Below, in pieces: positions 26,658-35,758 of a DNA stretch of 64,000 nucleotides. Source of the DNA: Deltaproteobacteria bacterium HGW-Deltaproteobacteria-13 (GTDB lineage Bacteria > Desulfobacterota > Syntrophia > Syntrophales > Smithellaceae); NCBI GenBank assembly GCA_002840555.1, contig PHBJ01000008.1, positions 62,001-126,000 on the forward strand, written 5' to 3'. Each line of letters starts with the position of its first letter. Position 1 is the first letter of the stretch. Below the pieces are notes generated by a model. That model was given only the letters and a program-made list of their open reading frames with translations, ran no database searches and had not been told where the DNA came from. A program made the position numbers and the translations under genes.

Positions 26658-28474
26658 AACGCCGCCTCTCTCTTCTTTGCTCTTTGAGCCATTTCTGCCG
26701 CGTTTCCTGCATGCTCAAATTTAAGGAAGAATCCTTCTCCGCTAACCAGATCGTTGCTCACAAGGGGGACCTTCCCTCCGGCGGGAAGATTTATCTTCGC
26801 TGTACTGACCTTGATGATATCCTTTTCGATATCGACGCCGGGCATAACTCTTATCAACTCAATTCCTGTCTCAGCCAATTGAAATATTCCGACAGTGCTT
26901 ACATAATAAACATTCGTTCCTTTTGCGAAGGCTATATTCGCGTTGAATGATATCTCGCTGACCTTATCAATAAACTTCGGCTTCCCGTGTTTTTTGATCA
27001 CAAGCTTTCCGTTTTTGATTGTGTACTTGCCGCCATCAGTCCATTTGCCGATGAAAATAATCGTTTTGGCGTTGGTGACGAGATTCGGAAAACCACCGGG
27101 TCCGACGCAGTTGGTGACCAGAGGACCTCTTCTGGATACGTTGACATTGCCTTCCGAATCAACTTCAAGACAACCGAGCACCGTGACCTCCAGATCATTT
27201 TCGTAAATCTGAAACATCTTTGCCGATCTGATAAGTTTTAAAGGATTAATTGATGCGCCGAAATACATACCGGATACAGGCATGCCGCTATATCCGCCGC
27301 TTTCCGTGGTAAAGGTTAGCTGTTTATACAAGCCGCTCTCAAACAGAATGCGGCTGACCTCCTCGGGAAGGCCGATGCCGATATTTACCAGTGAGCCCGG
27401 CATTGTTTCTTGAACAAAAAGCGAAGCGGCCATTCGGGCGATCGCGTTATCCACGGAATCCCTGACAGGCGTTATACCTGTAAAGGTGTTGGCCATTTTA
27501 ACAAGATTATAAGCGCCGACTATATCCGTCTGCGCTCCTTCGGTAAACATCGGGAAATATTGTTTTTGAAGGACACCTCCGGTCTGTTCGTTTCTCGGAT
27601 TAACCGCTATCGCGTCAACCATGGAGGCGGGAATGGAAATTTCTTCAGGATTAGATTCGATGATATCGCAAACCGTCACCAGCACACGCCCGCCGTTGGC
27701 CTTGGCCGCGGCGGCCGCATCAACATTTTCAGTGACAACCGCCGCATTTTTAAAATAAATATTCCCTTCCTTGTCCGCGTAAGGTGCGGAAAATGCCGCT
27801 ATCTGTATATCAGGAAGCGTATAGACCAGAGTATCTCCATTTGACCGGACAAAGCTTTTTCCGTTTTTCGTCACGACATTTGTCCCGCCGCCTATGCCCG
27901 GATCGAGAAATGTTCCCATGCCGACGGTGCTTTTAATTTCCTTAATTCCTTTACCCTGTCCTTCGATAAGATAGGCCATTATACCCTGGGGCATGGTATG
28001 GATATCCAGCTTTCCCTCCTGTCCCAGTTGGAGCAGAGACTTGTGAGTTTCTAAATGCGCTGATATATGACACTTCAACAGGCCCGGCAATCCCAGCTCC
28101 TCAATAGTACCGGGAGCCTTGCCCCTGCCACCGACACCGGCAATAGCCATCCATGTCAGACCGGCGGGTTTGCCTGTTTTTTCATATCTGTCTCTGATGG
28201 CCCAATAATAGGTTGAGCATCTGCTGTTTCCCGCAATTCCGGTTGAAATAACCGTCGCTCCGTCAGGAATAAGTTCCGCCGCCTTTCTGGCGGACATGAA
28301 CACCGGCGGCAGGTTTCCTTCCGGCACATAATCAAGATCTCGCTTATTCCAGGTCGCCCTGAATTTGAGCATCTGAATCATGGATACTAACGGCTTAACA
28401 TCGCTTTTTCTGTGTTTAATTTTATAGGTAATTACTCTGATCACGGTCTTCAGAAATTCAAAAATTTGTTTCAT
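26636..28474 (-). CDS. Family I acyl-CoA transferase (propionate/acetoacetate CoA-transferase type)
   Basis: Moves CoA between acyl-CoA and a free acid through a glutamyl-CoA thioester. 612 residues with fused alpha and beta halves. The alpha half has ISTGIAGNSRCSTYYW and GIGGGTNVV. The beta half has VNIGIGLPEEVSRILFE and TFTTESGGYSG, where E is the likely catalytic glutamate, then GCVGPGGFPNLV-type loops. An extra N-terminal helical extension of about 55 residues is unusual. It could activate the acid made by the neighbouring AOR without ATP. Confidence 0.87.
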   Translation of the reverse strand: MKQIFEFLKTVIRVITYKIKHRKSDVKPLVSMIQMLKFRATWNKRDLDYVPEGNLPPVFMSARKAAELIPDGATVISTGIAGNSRCSTYYWAIRDRYEKTGKPAGLTWMAIAGVGGRGKAPGTIEELGLPGLLKCHISAHLETHKSLLQLGQEGKLDIHTMPQGIMAYLIEGQGKGIKEIKSTVGMGTFLDPGIGGGTNVVTKNGKSFVRSNGDTLVYTLPDIQIAAFSAPYADKEGNIYFKNAAVVTENVDAAAAAKANGGRVLVTVCDIIESNPEEISIPASMVDAIAVNPRNEQTGGVLQKQYFPMFTEGAQTDIVGAYNLVKMANTFTGITPVRDSVDNAIARMAASLFVQETMPGSLVNIGIGLPEEVSRILFESGLYKQLTFTTESGGYSGMPVSGMYFGASINPLKLIRSAKMFQIYENDLEVTVLGCLEVDSEGNVNVSRRGPLVTNCVGPGGFPNLVTNAKTIIFIGKWTDGGKYTIKNGKLVIKKHGKPKFIDKVSEISFNANIAFAKGTNVYYVSTVGIFQLAETGIELIRVMPGVDIEKDIIKVSTAKINLPAGGKVPLVSNDLVSGEGFFLKFEHAGNAAEMAQRAKKREAALCLKERM

Positions 28475-28540
28475 CTAATTCTTACTCCTCCCAACAGATA
28501 ATCAACAGCAATCACACCATGCGGTGAACCAATATTCTAC

Positions 28541-28966
28541 TTACCGGCACGACATGAGTTTCGTAAATCTGGTCAGCATGATGGGATGAGCAAACAGTCC
28601 TTTTATTTCCAGTTCCCTCGTTAAGAACAATTTTTTCAGTATTGCCAGACCGGCATAATCGAAATAGTGGGGCAAACCAAATTTAATATTAATATTGGCA
28701 AGATCGAGCAGCGTTTCCGAATCCGTGCAGATTGATATCCTTGGGTTTCCGACTTTGCCGCTGTGCACGGAAAGTTTGCCCTTTTCAAAAACCATCGTCA
28801 TATCGACATACGCATCATGAGCCCGCATGTAAATATTTCCGTTTAGCGCGTTAAAGTCATTTTGTCTTTCCGGTTTGGCTTCCAAATTGCCCGTGATGAT
28901 TCCGGCAATCATCACGGGTAACCCTCCCTCATCCTCAATGCCGGGTGCAAAAATTATCTGAGTCAT
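28541..28966 (-). CDS. SCP2-like lipid-binding domain protein
   Basis: 141 residues. Sequence pattern of SCP2 sterol-carrier folds: strands around GIITGNLEAKPE, VDMTMVFEKGKLSVHSGKVGNPRISI, then a TDSETLLDLANINIKFGLP helix and a C-terminal KLFLTRELEIKGLFAHPIMLTRF segment. It would provide a hydrophobic tunnel for fatty acyl or polycyclic ligands. Downstream of the Fe-ADH gene by 43 bp with aaggag before its ATG. Family call is by pattern only. Confidence 0.7.
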   Translation of the reverse strand: MTQIIFAPGIEDEGGLPVMIAGIITGNLEAKPERQNDFNALNGNIYMRAHDAYVDMTMVFEKGKLSVHSGKVGNPRISICTDSETLLDLANINIKFGLPHYFDYAGLAILKKLFLTRELEIKGLFAHPIMLTRFTKLMSCR

Positions 28967-29009
28967 AACAGCTCCTTAAGTATAGTCAATTCGAGATACT
29001 CAATTAAAA

Positions 29010-30164
29010 TTACCATGCTTGTTTGAGAACACTCAGAACCTCTTGAGCATCATCCACCTGCCGGGGATTGACCACCATCGGCGCCTGACCCATGGCAACT
29101 TCAGATGCCTCTGCCAAACCGTCTTCCGGGACGCCGGCATCTCTTAATCTTTGAGGCACTCCCATTTTTTGGGATAGGGCGGTTATTGCCCCGGCGACAG
29201 CCTCTCCCGCTTCCTCATCACTCACCTTCATGCCCATCGCGACCGCAACCATGGCATAGCTGTCCCCGCAGTCGCAGGCATTGAAGCGAACAACGTGCGG
29301 AAGCAAAATACTGTTGGCCAGTCCGTGCGGCACTTTATACATGCCTCCCAGCATATGGGCGATGGCATGCACCATGGCTGTCTGGGAATTGGTAAAGGCG
29401 ATTCCGGCCATGGTGGCCGCCAGCGCCTGCTGACCGCGGGCAAAAAGATCTTTGCCGTTCTCCACGCATTGCGGGAGGTATTCCATGATCAATTGAATGG
29501 CGCGAAGCGCGAAGGCATCGGCCATGGGTTGGCGTTGTGTGCAATGGATGGCTTCGACGGCATGACATAAAGCATCCATGCCGGTTGTGGCTGTCAGCAT
29601 CGGCGGCAATCCCGCCGTCATGGTCGGATCAATGATACCGACATTGGGATAAATATTATCATCGACAATTTCATGTTTTCTGTGTTCTTCCTGATTTTTG
29701 ACCACCGCGGCATTGGTGACTTCGCTGCCCGTTCCGGCGGTTGTGGGAATGACGATGTGCGGTGTCTGGGGCTGTGAAAGCATCTGATAACCGGCTACAT
29801 CCTGGATCTGACCGCCTTCTTTTAAAACAATAGCCGCTCCCTTGGTTGTATCAATAACACTGCCGCCGCCCAGGCTGACAAAAATATCAGCGCCTTTCTC
29901 CCTGGCGATTCCAGCCACTTCGTTGATAATGCGCAGGTCGGAGTCCTGGACACATTGGTCATAGGTTCCGACCAGTTTTTTACCCAGCGCTTTTTCCACC
30001 CGCGCGGCCAATCCGGCATTCACCACACCCTTATCCGTAACCAGAAACGCCTTACCGCATTTAAGCCGTTCTATTTCTTCTCCCACCTCGCTGATGGAAT
30101 TCTCCCCGAATACTATTCTCGTCGGATTGTTATAGATAAAACTAAGATCCCTGTCGTAAGCCAT
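29010..30164 (-). CDS. Iron-containing alcohol dehydrogenase
   Basis: NAD(P)-dependent group III alcohol dehydrogenase, 384 residues. N-terminal nucleotide-binding part has IVFGENSISEVGEEI and VSLGGGSVIDTTKG (near 100). Metal ligands lie in CHAVEAIHC and MVHAIAHMLGGMYKVPHGLANSILLPHV. It would oxidise a primary alcohol to the aldehyde used by AOR upstream, or run in reverse. It sits between the two SCP2-like genes, implying a poorly soluble substrate. Confidence 0.93.
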   Translation of the reverse strand: MAYDRDLSFIYNNPTRIVFGENSISEVGEEIERLKCGKAFLVTDKGVVNAGLAARVEKALGKKLVGTYDQCVQDSDLRIINEVAGIAREKGADIFVSLGGGSVIDTTKGAAIVLKEGGQIQDVAGYQMLSQPQTPHIVIPTTAGTGSEVTNAAVVKNQEEHRKHEIVDDNIYPNVGIIDPTMTAGLPPMLTATTGMDALCHAVEAIHCTQRQPMADAFALRAIQLIMEYLPQCVENGKDLFARGQQALAATMAGIAFTNSQTAMVHAIAHMLGGMYKVPHGLANSILLPHVVRFNACDCGDSYAMVAVAMGMKVSDEEAGEAVAGAITALSQKMGVPQRLRDAGVPEDGLAEASEVAMGQAPMVVNPRQVDDAQEVLSVLKQAW

Positions 30165-30257
30165 TTGATACCTCCCCTTGAGATTAATTCATTGTTTATC
30201 TTTAATGATAATCAGCATCATGTTATATGAGCCGCGAGTTTTTTTATCCGGATTGTT

Positions 30258-30833
30258 TTATGTAATATTGAACTCTTTGGTTAGATCCTGAACGACTTTT
30301 CTGAAGGCTTCCGTCTGTTCCGGAGTAAGTTCATCAGGGAATTTACCATCTACCTCTCCAACGGTTTCTACAATACGTACGGACGACTTTACAGCTTTTA
30401 CAATAGTGGGAAGGTCTCCCTTCAGTTTGAGCTTTCCCTGCATCATGCCTTTTGTTACATCGAGCTGTTTTCTGCCAACGGCTAACCAGCGCTCAACCGT
30501 TCCGGTAACCACAAAGTCACCCGGCTGCCCAACGGCCGTATTCGGAATATATCGTATGGACCGGCATTCGCCATTGTGCCAGAGATCCAGTTTGACATAA
30601 ATATCCTGATCCACGCCTAAAGCAGGATTTTTCAGCATGTGCAGAATAACCGGATTTTCCCAGTTCGGCTGAGCCAGTTCTTTGTATTTGGCATCATTTT
30701 GAACATATTTTTCCCATTCTCCAATCCATTCCGGCGAAAACACAACAAAAGGCCTCGGCTGAGTTGCAATCCTCTCCTGAGTTAATTTTTTAAAAGCTTC
30801 CTCCCATTCCGGTGTTCCAAAAGTATACGGCAT
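30258..30833 (-). CDS. SCP2 sterol-transfer family protein
   Basis: 191 residues. An N-terminal helical stretch (TPEWEEAFKKLTQERIA) is followed by an SCP2-like beta sheet: DIYVKLDLWHNGECRSIRYI, FVVTGTVERWLAVGRKQLDVTKGMMQGKLKLKGDLPTIVKAV. The segment MMQGKLKLKGD matches the conserved SCP2 core (GKIKxxG). Probably a soluble carrier handing lipophilic substrate to the AOR or ADH. Start ATG has gaaggag 4-5 nt upstream. Lies 78 bp after AOR. Confidence 0.82.
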   Translation of the reverse strand: MPYTFGTPEWEEAFKKLTQERIATQPRPFVVFSPEWIGEWEKYVQNDAKYKELAQPNWENPVILHMLKNPALGVDQDIYVKLDLWHNGECRSIRYIPNTAVGQPGDFVVTGTVERWLAVGRKQLDVTKGMMQGKLKLKGDLPTIVKAVKSSVRIVETVGEVDGKFPDELTPEQTEAFRKVVQDLTKEFNIT

Positions 30834-30911
30834 CTCTCCTTCTCCTTTTCTAAATTTAATTTATTATCAATGTCCTCAGAGAAAAACTCTTCCGGACAAA
30901 ACAATCATTAA

Positions 30912-32831
30912 TCACGCAGCGCCATGAAGTTTTTGGGCAAGGTCAGCAAGACCGGCTTTTTCCAGCACTTCTCTTCGGGGCCAGCCGTTGGCATCAAGGC
31001 TTCTGAGCTCATAAAATTCTTGGAGCATTTTCTCAATATCCGGAACCGATCCGACGTTACCCCCTGCTTCCAGCGGTTTCATAACATTAGGAGGCAATGT
31101 GTCATCGCCCGCCCTTGATCCCAGGAGGTTGGTTATGCCGCGCATCAGCAACCAGATTTTCTCGCCCATTTTTATCAGATCGTCTTGCGAGAAATCCCAC
31201 CCGGTAACCACGTGAATCATATCCGCAAAGTCTTTTACGGATATGCAGTTATAAACGAAGATACACAAACAGGCCGAAGTGGCCGGCGCGCCTATGTTTT
31301 GTGAAAGAATAACCATATCCGCCTTGCCGTCACTGCTTTGCCCGTCATAATCTTCCTTCAACCCGGCGTCTTCGTAGGCGGTCACTCCCTGTTCAATGGT
31401 GAGACTCATATGCTGTAGATGGCAAGCGCCGCGGTATCCCACCGCGTATTCCAGACCCATGCCATGAAATCCACGGGGGTCATGAGCCGGTAATTCCAAA
31501 CCCTTGACCGCCACGACATACTGCTCGGAACCTTTGCCGATCTTTTGCGCCGCTTTGGCGGAACCTTCCGCCAGCAGATTCCCTATGCCTTCACGCCGGG
31601 CAATCTTCTCGACCATTTTTATCGCCGATTCGATATTCCCCCAGTTAAGTTCGATGCCGTCCGTATCCGCCGTCGTGAGAATCCCCTGGTCGAAGCACTG
31701 CATGGCAAAAGCAATTGTCGAACCGCAGGAAATGGTATCGACACCGTATTGATTACAGGTTTCGTTGGCCTTGATGATGCCTTCGAAGTTGTCGTTTTCC
31801 ATGAAGGTGCCGAAGGTAGAGCAGGTTTCATACTCCGGTCCCGGGCCTTCATCGGTTTTAAAAGGGCCGCCCTCCACTTTGACCACACGCTTGCAGGCAA
31901 TCGGACACGCGTAGCAGGCATGAACCTTCGTCAGGTATTGCTCGGTCATGGTAGGTCCGCCGATGTTTGCCGACCCATCGAATTCTCCTTTTGTCCAGTT
32001 GCGAATCGGCACATCTCCCATCATCATTCCCGAATCCATGGACACAGCCGTTCCCATGCTCCTCATGAGTTGGGCAAACTGGCTTTCTTTAATTTTCTCG
32101 AGGAGACTTTCCCTGAGGGCTTTGTATTCTTCAGGCAGTGCCGGTAATGCCTTGCCGGTACCGCTGACGACAACCGCTTTGAGTGACTTGGAGCCCATGA
32201 CGGCGCCCATGCCGGTTCTGCCGATGTAGTGACCTTTATCATTGGCAATCGCCGCAAAGCGCACCAGGTTCTCTCCGCCGGGGCCGATCACCAGAACTTT
32301 CGGCTTGCGTTTTCCTCCATGCCGTTCCTTCAAGATATCGGTAACCTCATAAACAGGCTTGCCCCAAAGATCTGCGGCGTCACGGATTTCCACATGGTCA
32401 TCTTCAACTAAAAGATAAACCGGTTTATCCGATTTGCCTTCGATAAAAATTCCGTCATATCCGGCAAATTTAAGTTCCGGACCAAAATAAATTCCGTCAT
32501 ATCCGGCAAATTTAAGTTCCGGACCAAAATTGCCGCCGCAAGTGCCGATTCCCCAGTACCCCGTTTGAGGAGAACGGGCGCAAACGGCGAAGCGCGACGT
32601 TCCCGGCAGCAGCGTGCCGACCAACGGGCCGGTCATTATAATCAGTGGGTTATCTTCTGAGAGAGCATCCGATTCAGGAGAAAATTTATTGAGGAAAAGA
32701 TGAGCCGCAAGACCGCCACCGCCTAAATAATTTTTTAGAAGATCATCATCCAATGGTGTCGTTTCAATTTTTCCTTCCGTCAGATTGACTTCCAGCAGTC
32801 TTTTCGCATACCCTGATTCACAATTTCCCAT
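30912..32831 (-). CDS. Tungsten-dependent aldehyde:ferredoxin oxidoreductase
   Basis: Interconverts aldehydes and acids with ferredoxin, using W-pyranopterin and a 4Fe-4S cluster. 639 residues. N-terminal AOR_N has YLGGGGLAAHLF, TGPLVGTLLPGTSRF, GTCGGNFGPELK, and GRTGMGAVMGSKSLKAVVV. Cluster cysteines are in HACYACPIACKRVV, and a late one in CLCIFVYNC. Pterin motifs include AHDPRGFHGMGLEYAVGYRGACH. A 14-residue unit (start GPELKFAGYDGI) is perfectly duplicated around residues 101-128. Preceded by gaggag and a sigma-54-like site. Confidence 0.94.
   Translation of the reverse strand: MGNCESGYAKRLLEVNLTEGKIETTPLDDDLLKNYLGGGGLAAHLFLNKFSPESDALSEDNPLIIMTGPLVGTLLPGTSRFAVCARSPQTGYWGIGTCGGNFGPELKFAGYDGIYFGPELKFAGYDGIFIEGKSDKPVYLLVEDDHVEIRDAADLWGKPVYEVTDILKERHGGKRKPKVLVIGPGGENLVRFAAIANDKGHYIGRTGMGAVMGSKSLKAVVVSGTGKALPALPEEYKALRESLLEKIKESQFAQLMRSMGTAVSMDSGMMMGDVPIRNWTKGEFDGSANIGGPTMTEQYLTKVHACYACPIACKRVVKVEGGPFKTDEGPGPEYETCSTFGTFMENDNFEGIIKANETCNQYGVDTISCGSTIAFAMQCFDQGILTTADTDGIELNWGNIESAIKMVEKIARREGIGNLLAEGSAKAAQKIGKGSEQYVVAVKGLELPAHDPRGFHGMGLEYAVGYRGACHLQHMSLTIEQGVTAYEDAGLKEDYDGQSSDGKADMVILSQNIGAPATSACLCIFVYNCISVKDFADMIHVVTGWDFSQDDLIKMGEKIWLLMRGITNLLGSRAGDDTLPPNVMKPLEAGGNVGSVPDIEKMLQEFYELRSLDANGWPRREVLEKAGLADLAQKLHGAA
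32447..32530. repeat. Exact tandem duplication, 2 x 42 bp, inside AOR
   Basis: 32447-32488 and 32489-32530 are identical. The 42-bp unit is 14 codons, so the frame is kept. The protein repeats the segment beginning GPELKFAGYDGI. Identity at every base, including third positions, implies a very recent event. Confidence 0.95.
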
Positions 32832-32897
32832 GATGATAATCTCCTCTTTTTAATAGAAACACCCGGAATCCAGACATTATTTTTCTTGAAAATATAT

Positions 32898-32914
32898 TTC
32901 ACATATCATGCCAA
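32898..32914 (-). promoter_or_regulatory. Sigma-54-like -24/-12 element upstream of AOR
   Basis: Minus strand TTGGCATGATATGTGAA matches 14 of 17 of the consensus YTGGCACGRNNNTTGCW. The -24 GG is right, but the -12 pair is GA rather than GC. It sits about 67 bp before the AOR start, beside a divergently encoded sigma-54 activator. Confidence 0.4.
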
Positions 32915-33037
32915 TAAATAAGTATTGTAATATCATGATGTTAACAGAAGCTTCCGCTGTTGCCGCCGCCATATAATGAAATTTGATTTTACTTTATGAC
33001 AGTTCCGTCATATATTGCGGCTGCAAGGAGTGGTTTT

Positions 33038-34585
33038 ATGAAAAGAAATTTGCCCGAATCGTTTAATGATTGCCTTGGGAAAATATACCGCAGTGAGGAT
33101 CTGAAAACCTCCGTTAGGATGCTTTATTCTTTTTTTAAGGATTATCTTCCCCTCGACTACATCACCATGCTTATCTACGACGTGGAGCAGAGCATGCTTA
33201 GGTACAGAATACATTCTACAGAGGAAAGCGTTGTTCTTGTGGAAGAGACTAAAAAGGTTACAGAAGATACTCGAAAAGAAGCGCTCGCTTTCATTAACAG
33301 CGAGATCAGGACGCTCTATATTCCCAACGGACAGAATCATTCCATTGTGCAGGAATTCGATGAACACGTCGGCATTCGGGAACCAGCCTCAACCATCGCG
33401 CACGGGGCAGAGGCAGGACAAAATCAATATGTCGTTCTCGCCCTCGTCGTCTGGGAAGAAGACCGGTATAATCAGAAAGATATCGATCTTGTAAAAGATA
33501 TTTCGGAACCCATAGATAATGCCCTTCGTCACATATACTCTCAACTGGTTATTGCACCGTTGAGAAACAGGTTGACGGCAGATAATCGTGAAGCGAGAAA
33601 AAGATTAGTGCTGAATAAAGCCGAAGGCAACCTCGGTTTAAGAGACGTTATGTCGCGGATCGAACAGGTGGCGAAGCTCGATACGCCGGTGTTGCTTATG
33701 GGAGAAACCGGTGTCGGTAAAGAATTGATCGCCAATACCATCCATCAACATTCCAGACGCGCAGAGAGACCTCTCGTCAGCATTAATTGCGGGGCCATTG
33801 TCGAAACATTGCTCGACAGCGAACTGTTCGGTCATGAGAAGGGCGCTTTTACAGGGGCAGGCAACGTGAAAATCGGTTTTTTTGAGCAGGCGAACGGCGG
33901 CACTATTTTTTTTGATGAGGTCAGTGAGCTCTCGATGCTGGCCCAGGTCAAACTGCTTAGAGTGCTTCAGAACATGACCTTCCAGCGGGTCGGCGGCCAA
34001 AAGACCGTATCCGTCGATGTCCGGGTGATTGCAGCCACCAACAGGGATATCGCCAGAATGGTGGAAAACAGGGAGTTCAGAAAGGATCTGTGGTTCAGGC
34101 TGAATACCTTTCCCATCACAATTCCAACACTGCGCGAAAGGAAAGAAGATATCCCCGGACTGGCGGAATATTTCGCCAAACGTCTGGCCGTGGAAATGAA
34201 TCTTCCCTATCGTTACCGTTTTGCACCTTATGCCATGGAGCAGCTTCAAAAATATAACTGGCCAGGCAATGTGCGCGAACTGGAAAACGTCATTGAACAG
34301 GCACTGATCCTCAGCCGGGGAGCACCATTGTCCTTCCATCATCTTGCAAATATCCGTACCGAAATACCGTCTGTTTCTCATGGAGAAAAAAACAACCAGA
34401 TCATAACGATGAATGAGATAATGAGGCGTCATATTATCAGTGTTCTCAATCTCACCCGCGGCAGGATAGAAGGAAGAGGAGGGGCCGCGGAAATCCTCGA
34501 TATGAAATCTTCCACGCTGCGGGCAAGAATGAGAAAACTGGGAATACGGGTGGCAAAATTCCCGGACAAAATACTTACAAATTAG
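33038..34585 (+). CDS. Sigma-54-dependent transcriptional activator, FhlA-like
   Basis: 515 residues from the ATG at 33038 (aaggag upstream; an in-frame GTG/ATG-type extension to 32996 lacks a ribosome site). N-terminal 170 residues look like a GAF sensor. The AAA+ domain has Walker A GETGVGKE, the sigma-54 loop GAFTGA, Walker B GGTIFFDE, and the arginine finger region FRKDLWFRLN. The C-terminal Fis-type helix-turn-helix reads GRIEGRGGAAEILDMKSSTLRARMRKLGI, the FhlA/HyfR form. Divergent from AOR, its likely target. The effector is unknown. Confidence 0.92.
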   Translation: MKRNLPESFNDCLGKIYRSEDLKTSVRMLYSFFKDYLPLDYITMLIYDVEQSMLRYRIHSTEESVVLVEETKKVTEDTRKEALAFINSEIRTLYIPNGQNHSIVQEFDEHVGIREPASTIAHGAEAGQNQYVVLALVVWEEDRYNQKDIDLVKDISEPIDNALRHIYSQLVIAPLRNRLTADNREARKRLVLNKAEGNLGLRDVMSRIEQVAKLDTPVLLMGETGVGKELIANTIHQHSRRAERPLVSINCGAIVETLLDSELFGHEKGAFTGAGNVKIGFFEQANGGTIFFDEVSELSMLAQVKLLRVLQNMTFQRVGGQKTVSVDVRVIAATNRDIARMVENREFRKDLWFRLNTFPITIPTLRERKEDIPGLAEYFAKRLAVEMNLPYRYRFAPYAMEQLQKYNWPGNVRELENVIEQALILSRGAPLSFHHLANIRTEIPSVSHGEKNNQIITMNEIMRRHIISVLNLTRGRIEGRGGAAEILDMKSSTLRARMRKLGIRVAKFPDKILTN

Positions 34586-34663
34586 AATATTATTTGAAAT
34601 AATTTAAATTTTTTCATTTCCTATGTAAACTCACCGCTGGCCGGTTATTTTTCATATAAGCAC

Positions 34664-34691
34664 TTGACATCCGGCATCTTGTCATTAAAAT
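34664..34691 (+). promoter_or_regulatory. Promoter of htpX
   Basis: TTGACA (34664-34669), 16-nt spacer, TAAAAT (34686-34691), about 65 nt upstream of the htpX ATG. No clear heat-shock sigma hexamers were seen. Confidence 0.5.
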
Positions 34692-34759
34692 AACAAGACT
34701 ATTATAAATGTATTGCTTTAATTACTGCCTAAGGCAGTTTTTAATTCAGGAGGTTAAAA

Positions 34760-35650
34760 ATGAAAAGGATTTTGTTGTTTCTCGCCACGAATATCGCCGT
34801 GCTGGTTGTTTTGAGCATCGTCGCCAGTCTGCTGGGAGTTGGTAATTTTCTGGATAAAAACGGTTTGAATATGACCAGTCTGCTTGCTTTCGCCGCGGTA
34901 TTCGGATTCGGCGGTTCTTTCATATCGCTGGCCATGTCCAAATGGATGGCCAAACGCCTGATGGGCGCGAAAGTCATCACCAATCCCCAAAGTTCAGCTG
35001 AAATCTGGCTGGTGGACACAGTCAAAAAACTGGCGATGGCCTCCCATATCGGCATGCCGGAAGTCGCCATCTTCGATTCTCCGTCGCCCAACGCCTTTGC
35101 CACAGGCATGAATAAAAATAAAGCTCTGGTTGCCGTAAGTTCAGGCCTGCTTAACGCCATGAATAAAGATGAAATAGAGGCCGTCCTCGGTCATGAAATG
35201 AGCCATGTTACCAACGGCGACATGGTTACGCTGTCGCTGATTCAGGGTGTGGTCAATACGTTCGTTATCTTCCTCTCCCGCGTCGTGGGATTTTTTGTGG
35301 ACAGGGTTATTTTCAGGAGTGAAAATGATGAAGGCGTCGGTATCGGTTTTTTTATAACGTCGATGATCGCCCAGGTTCTGTTCGGCATACTCGCCAGCAT
35401 CATCGTTATGTGGTTCAGCAGGAAACGGGAATTTATAGCTGATGCGGGCGGCGCGAAACTCGCCGGAACGCAAAAAATGATTGCGGCGCTGGAAAGACTG
35501 AAAGAAGGTGTTGCCGGGCCTCTGCCGGATCAGATGTCTGCCTTCGGCATTAACGGAAAGCCTTCCAAACATAATTTAGCTTTATTGTTTATGAGCCATC
35601 CGCCGCTTGATGACCGCATCGAAGCGTTAAAGAAAATGACCAATTTTTAA
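34760..35650 (+). CDS. htpX: Membrane zinc metalloprotease HtpX
   Basis: Inner-membrane M48 protease in quality control of membrane proteins. 296 residues: two N-terminal membrane segments ([34 protein letters not shown]), zinc site [13 protein letters not shown] near 150, two later membrane segments, third ligand in [15 protein letters not shown], and C-terminal [17 protein letters not shown]. Ribosome site caggagg is strong. A single-gene unit. Confidence 0.95.
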   Translation: MKRILLFLATNIAVLVVLSIVASLLGVGNFLDKNGLNMTSLLAFAAVFGFGGSFISLAMSKWMAKRLMGAKVITNPQSSAEIWLVDTVKKLAMASHIGMPEVAIFDSPSPNAFATGMNKNKALVAVSSGLLNAMNKDEIEAVLGHEMSHVTNGDMVTLSLIQGVVNTFVIFLSRVVGFFVDRVIFRSENDEGVGIGFFITSMIAQVLFGILASIIVMWFSRKREFIADAGGAKLAGTQKMIAALERLKEGVAGPLPDQMSAFGINGKPSKHNLALLFMSHPPLDDRIEALKKMTNF

Positions 35651-35758
35651 CAAGCTAAACTAAAGTGAGCATAAGCATATTGGAGCAAAGGCATCGGCAT
35701 TGACGAAATTAAACTGCCCGGTGAAGTTTACCCTGGTTTTTTCGATAGGAGTATTGCG

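Noticed and set aside
33638-34432. 264-codon minus-strand frame opposite the sigma-54 activator
   Set aside because: Complement of conserved AAA+ coding sequence; no start signal.
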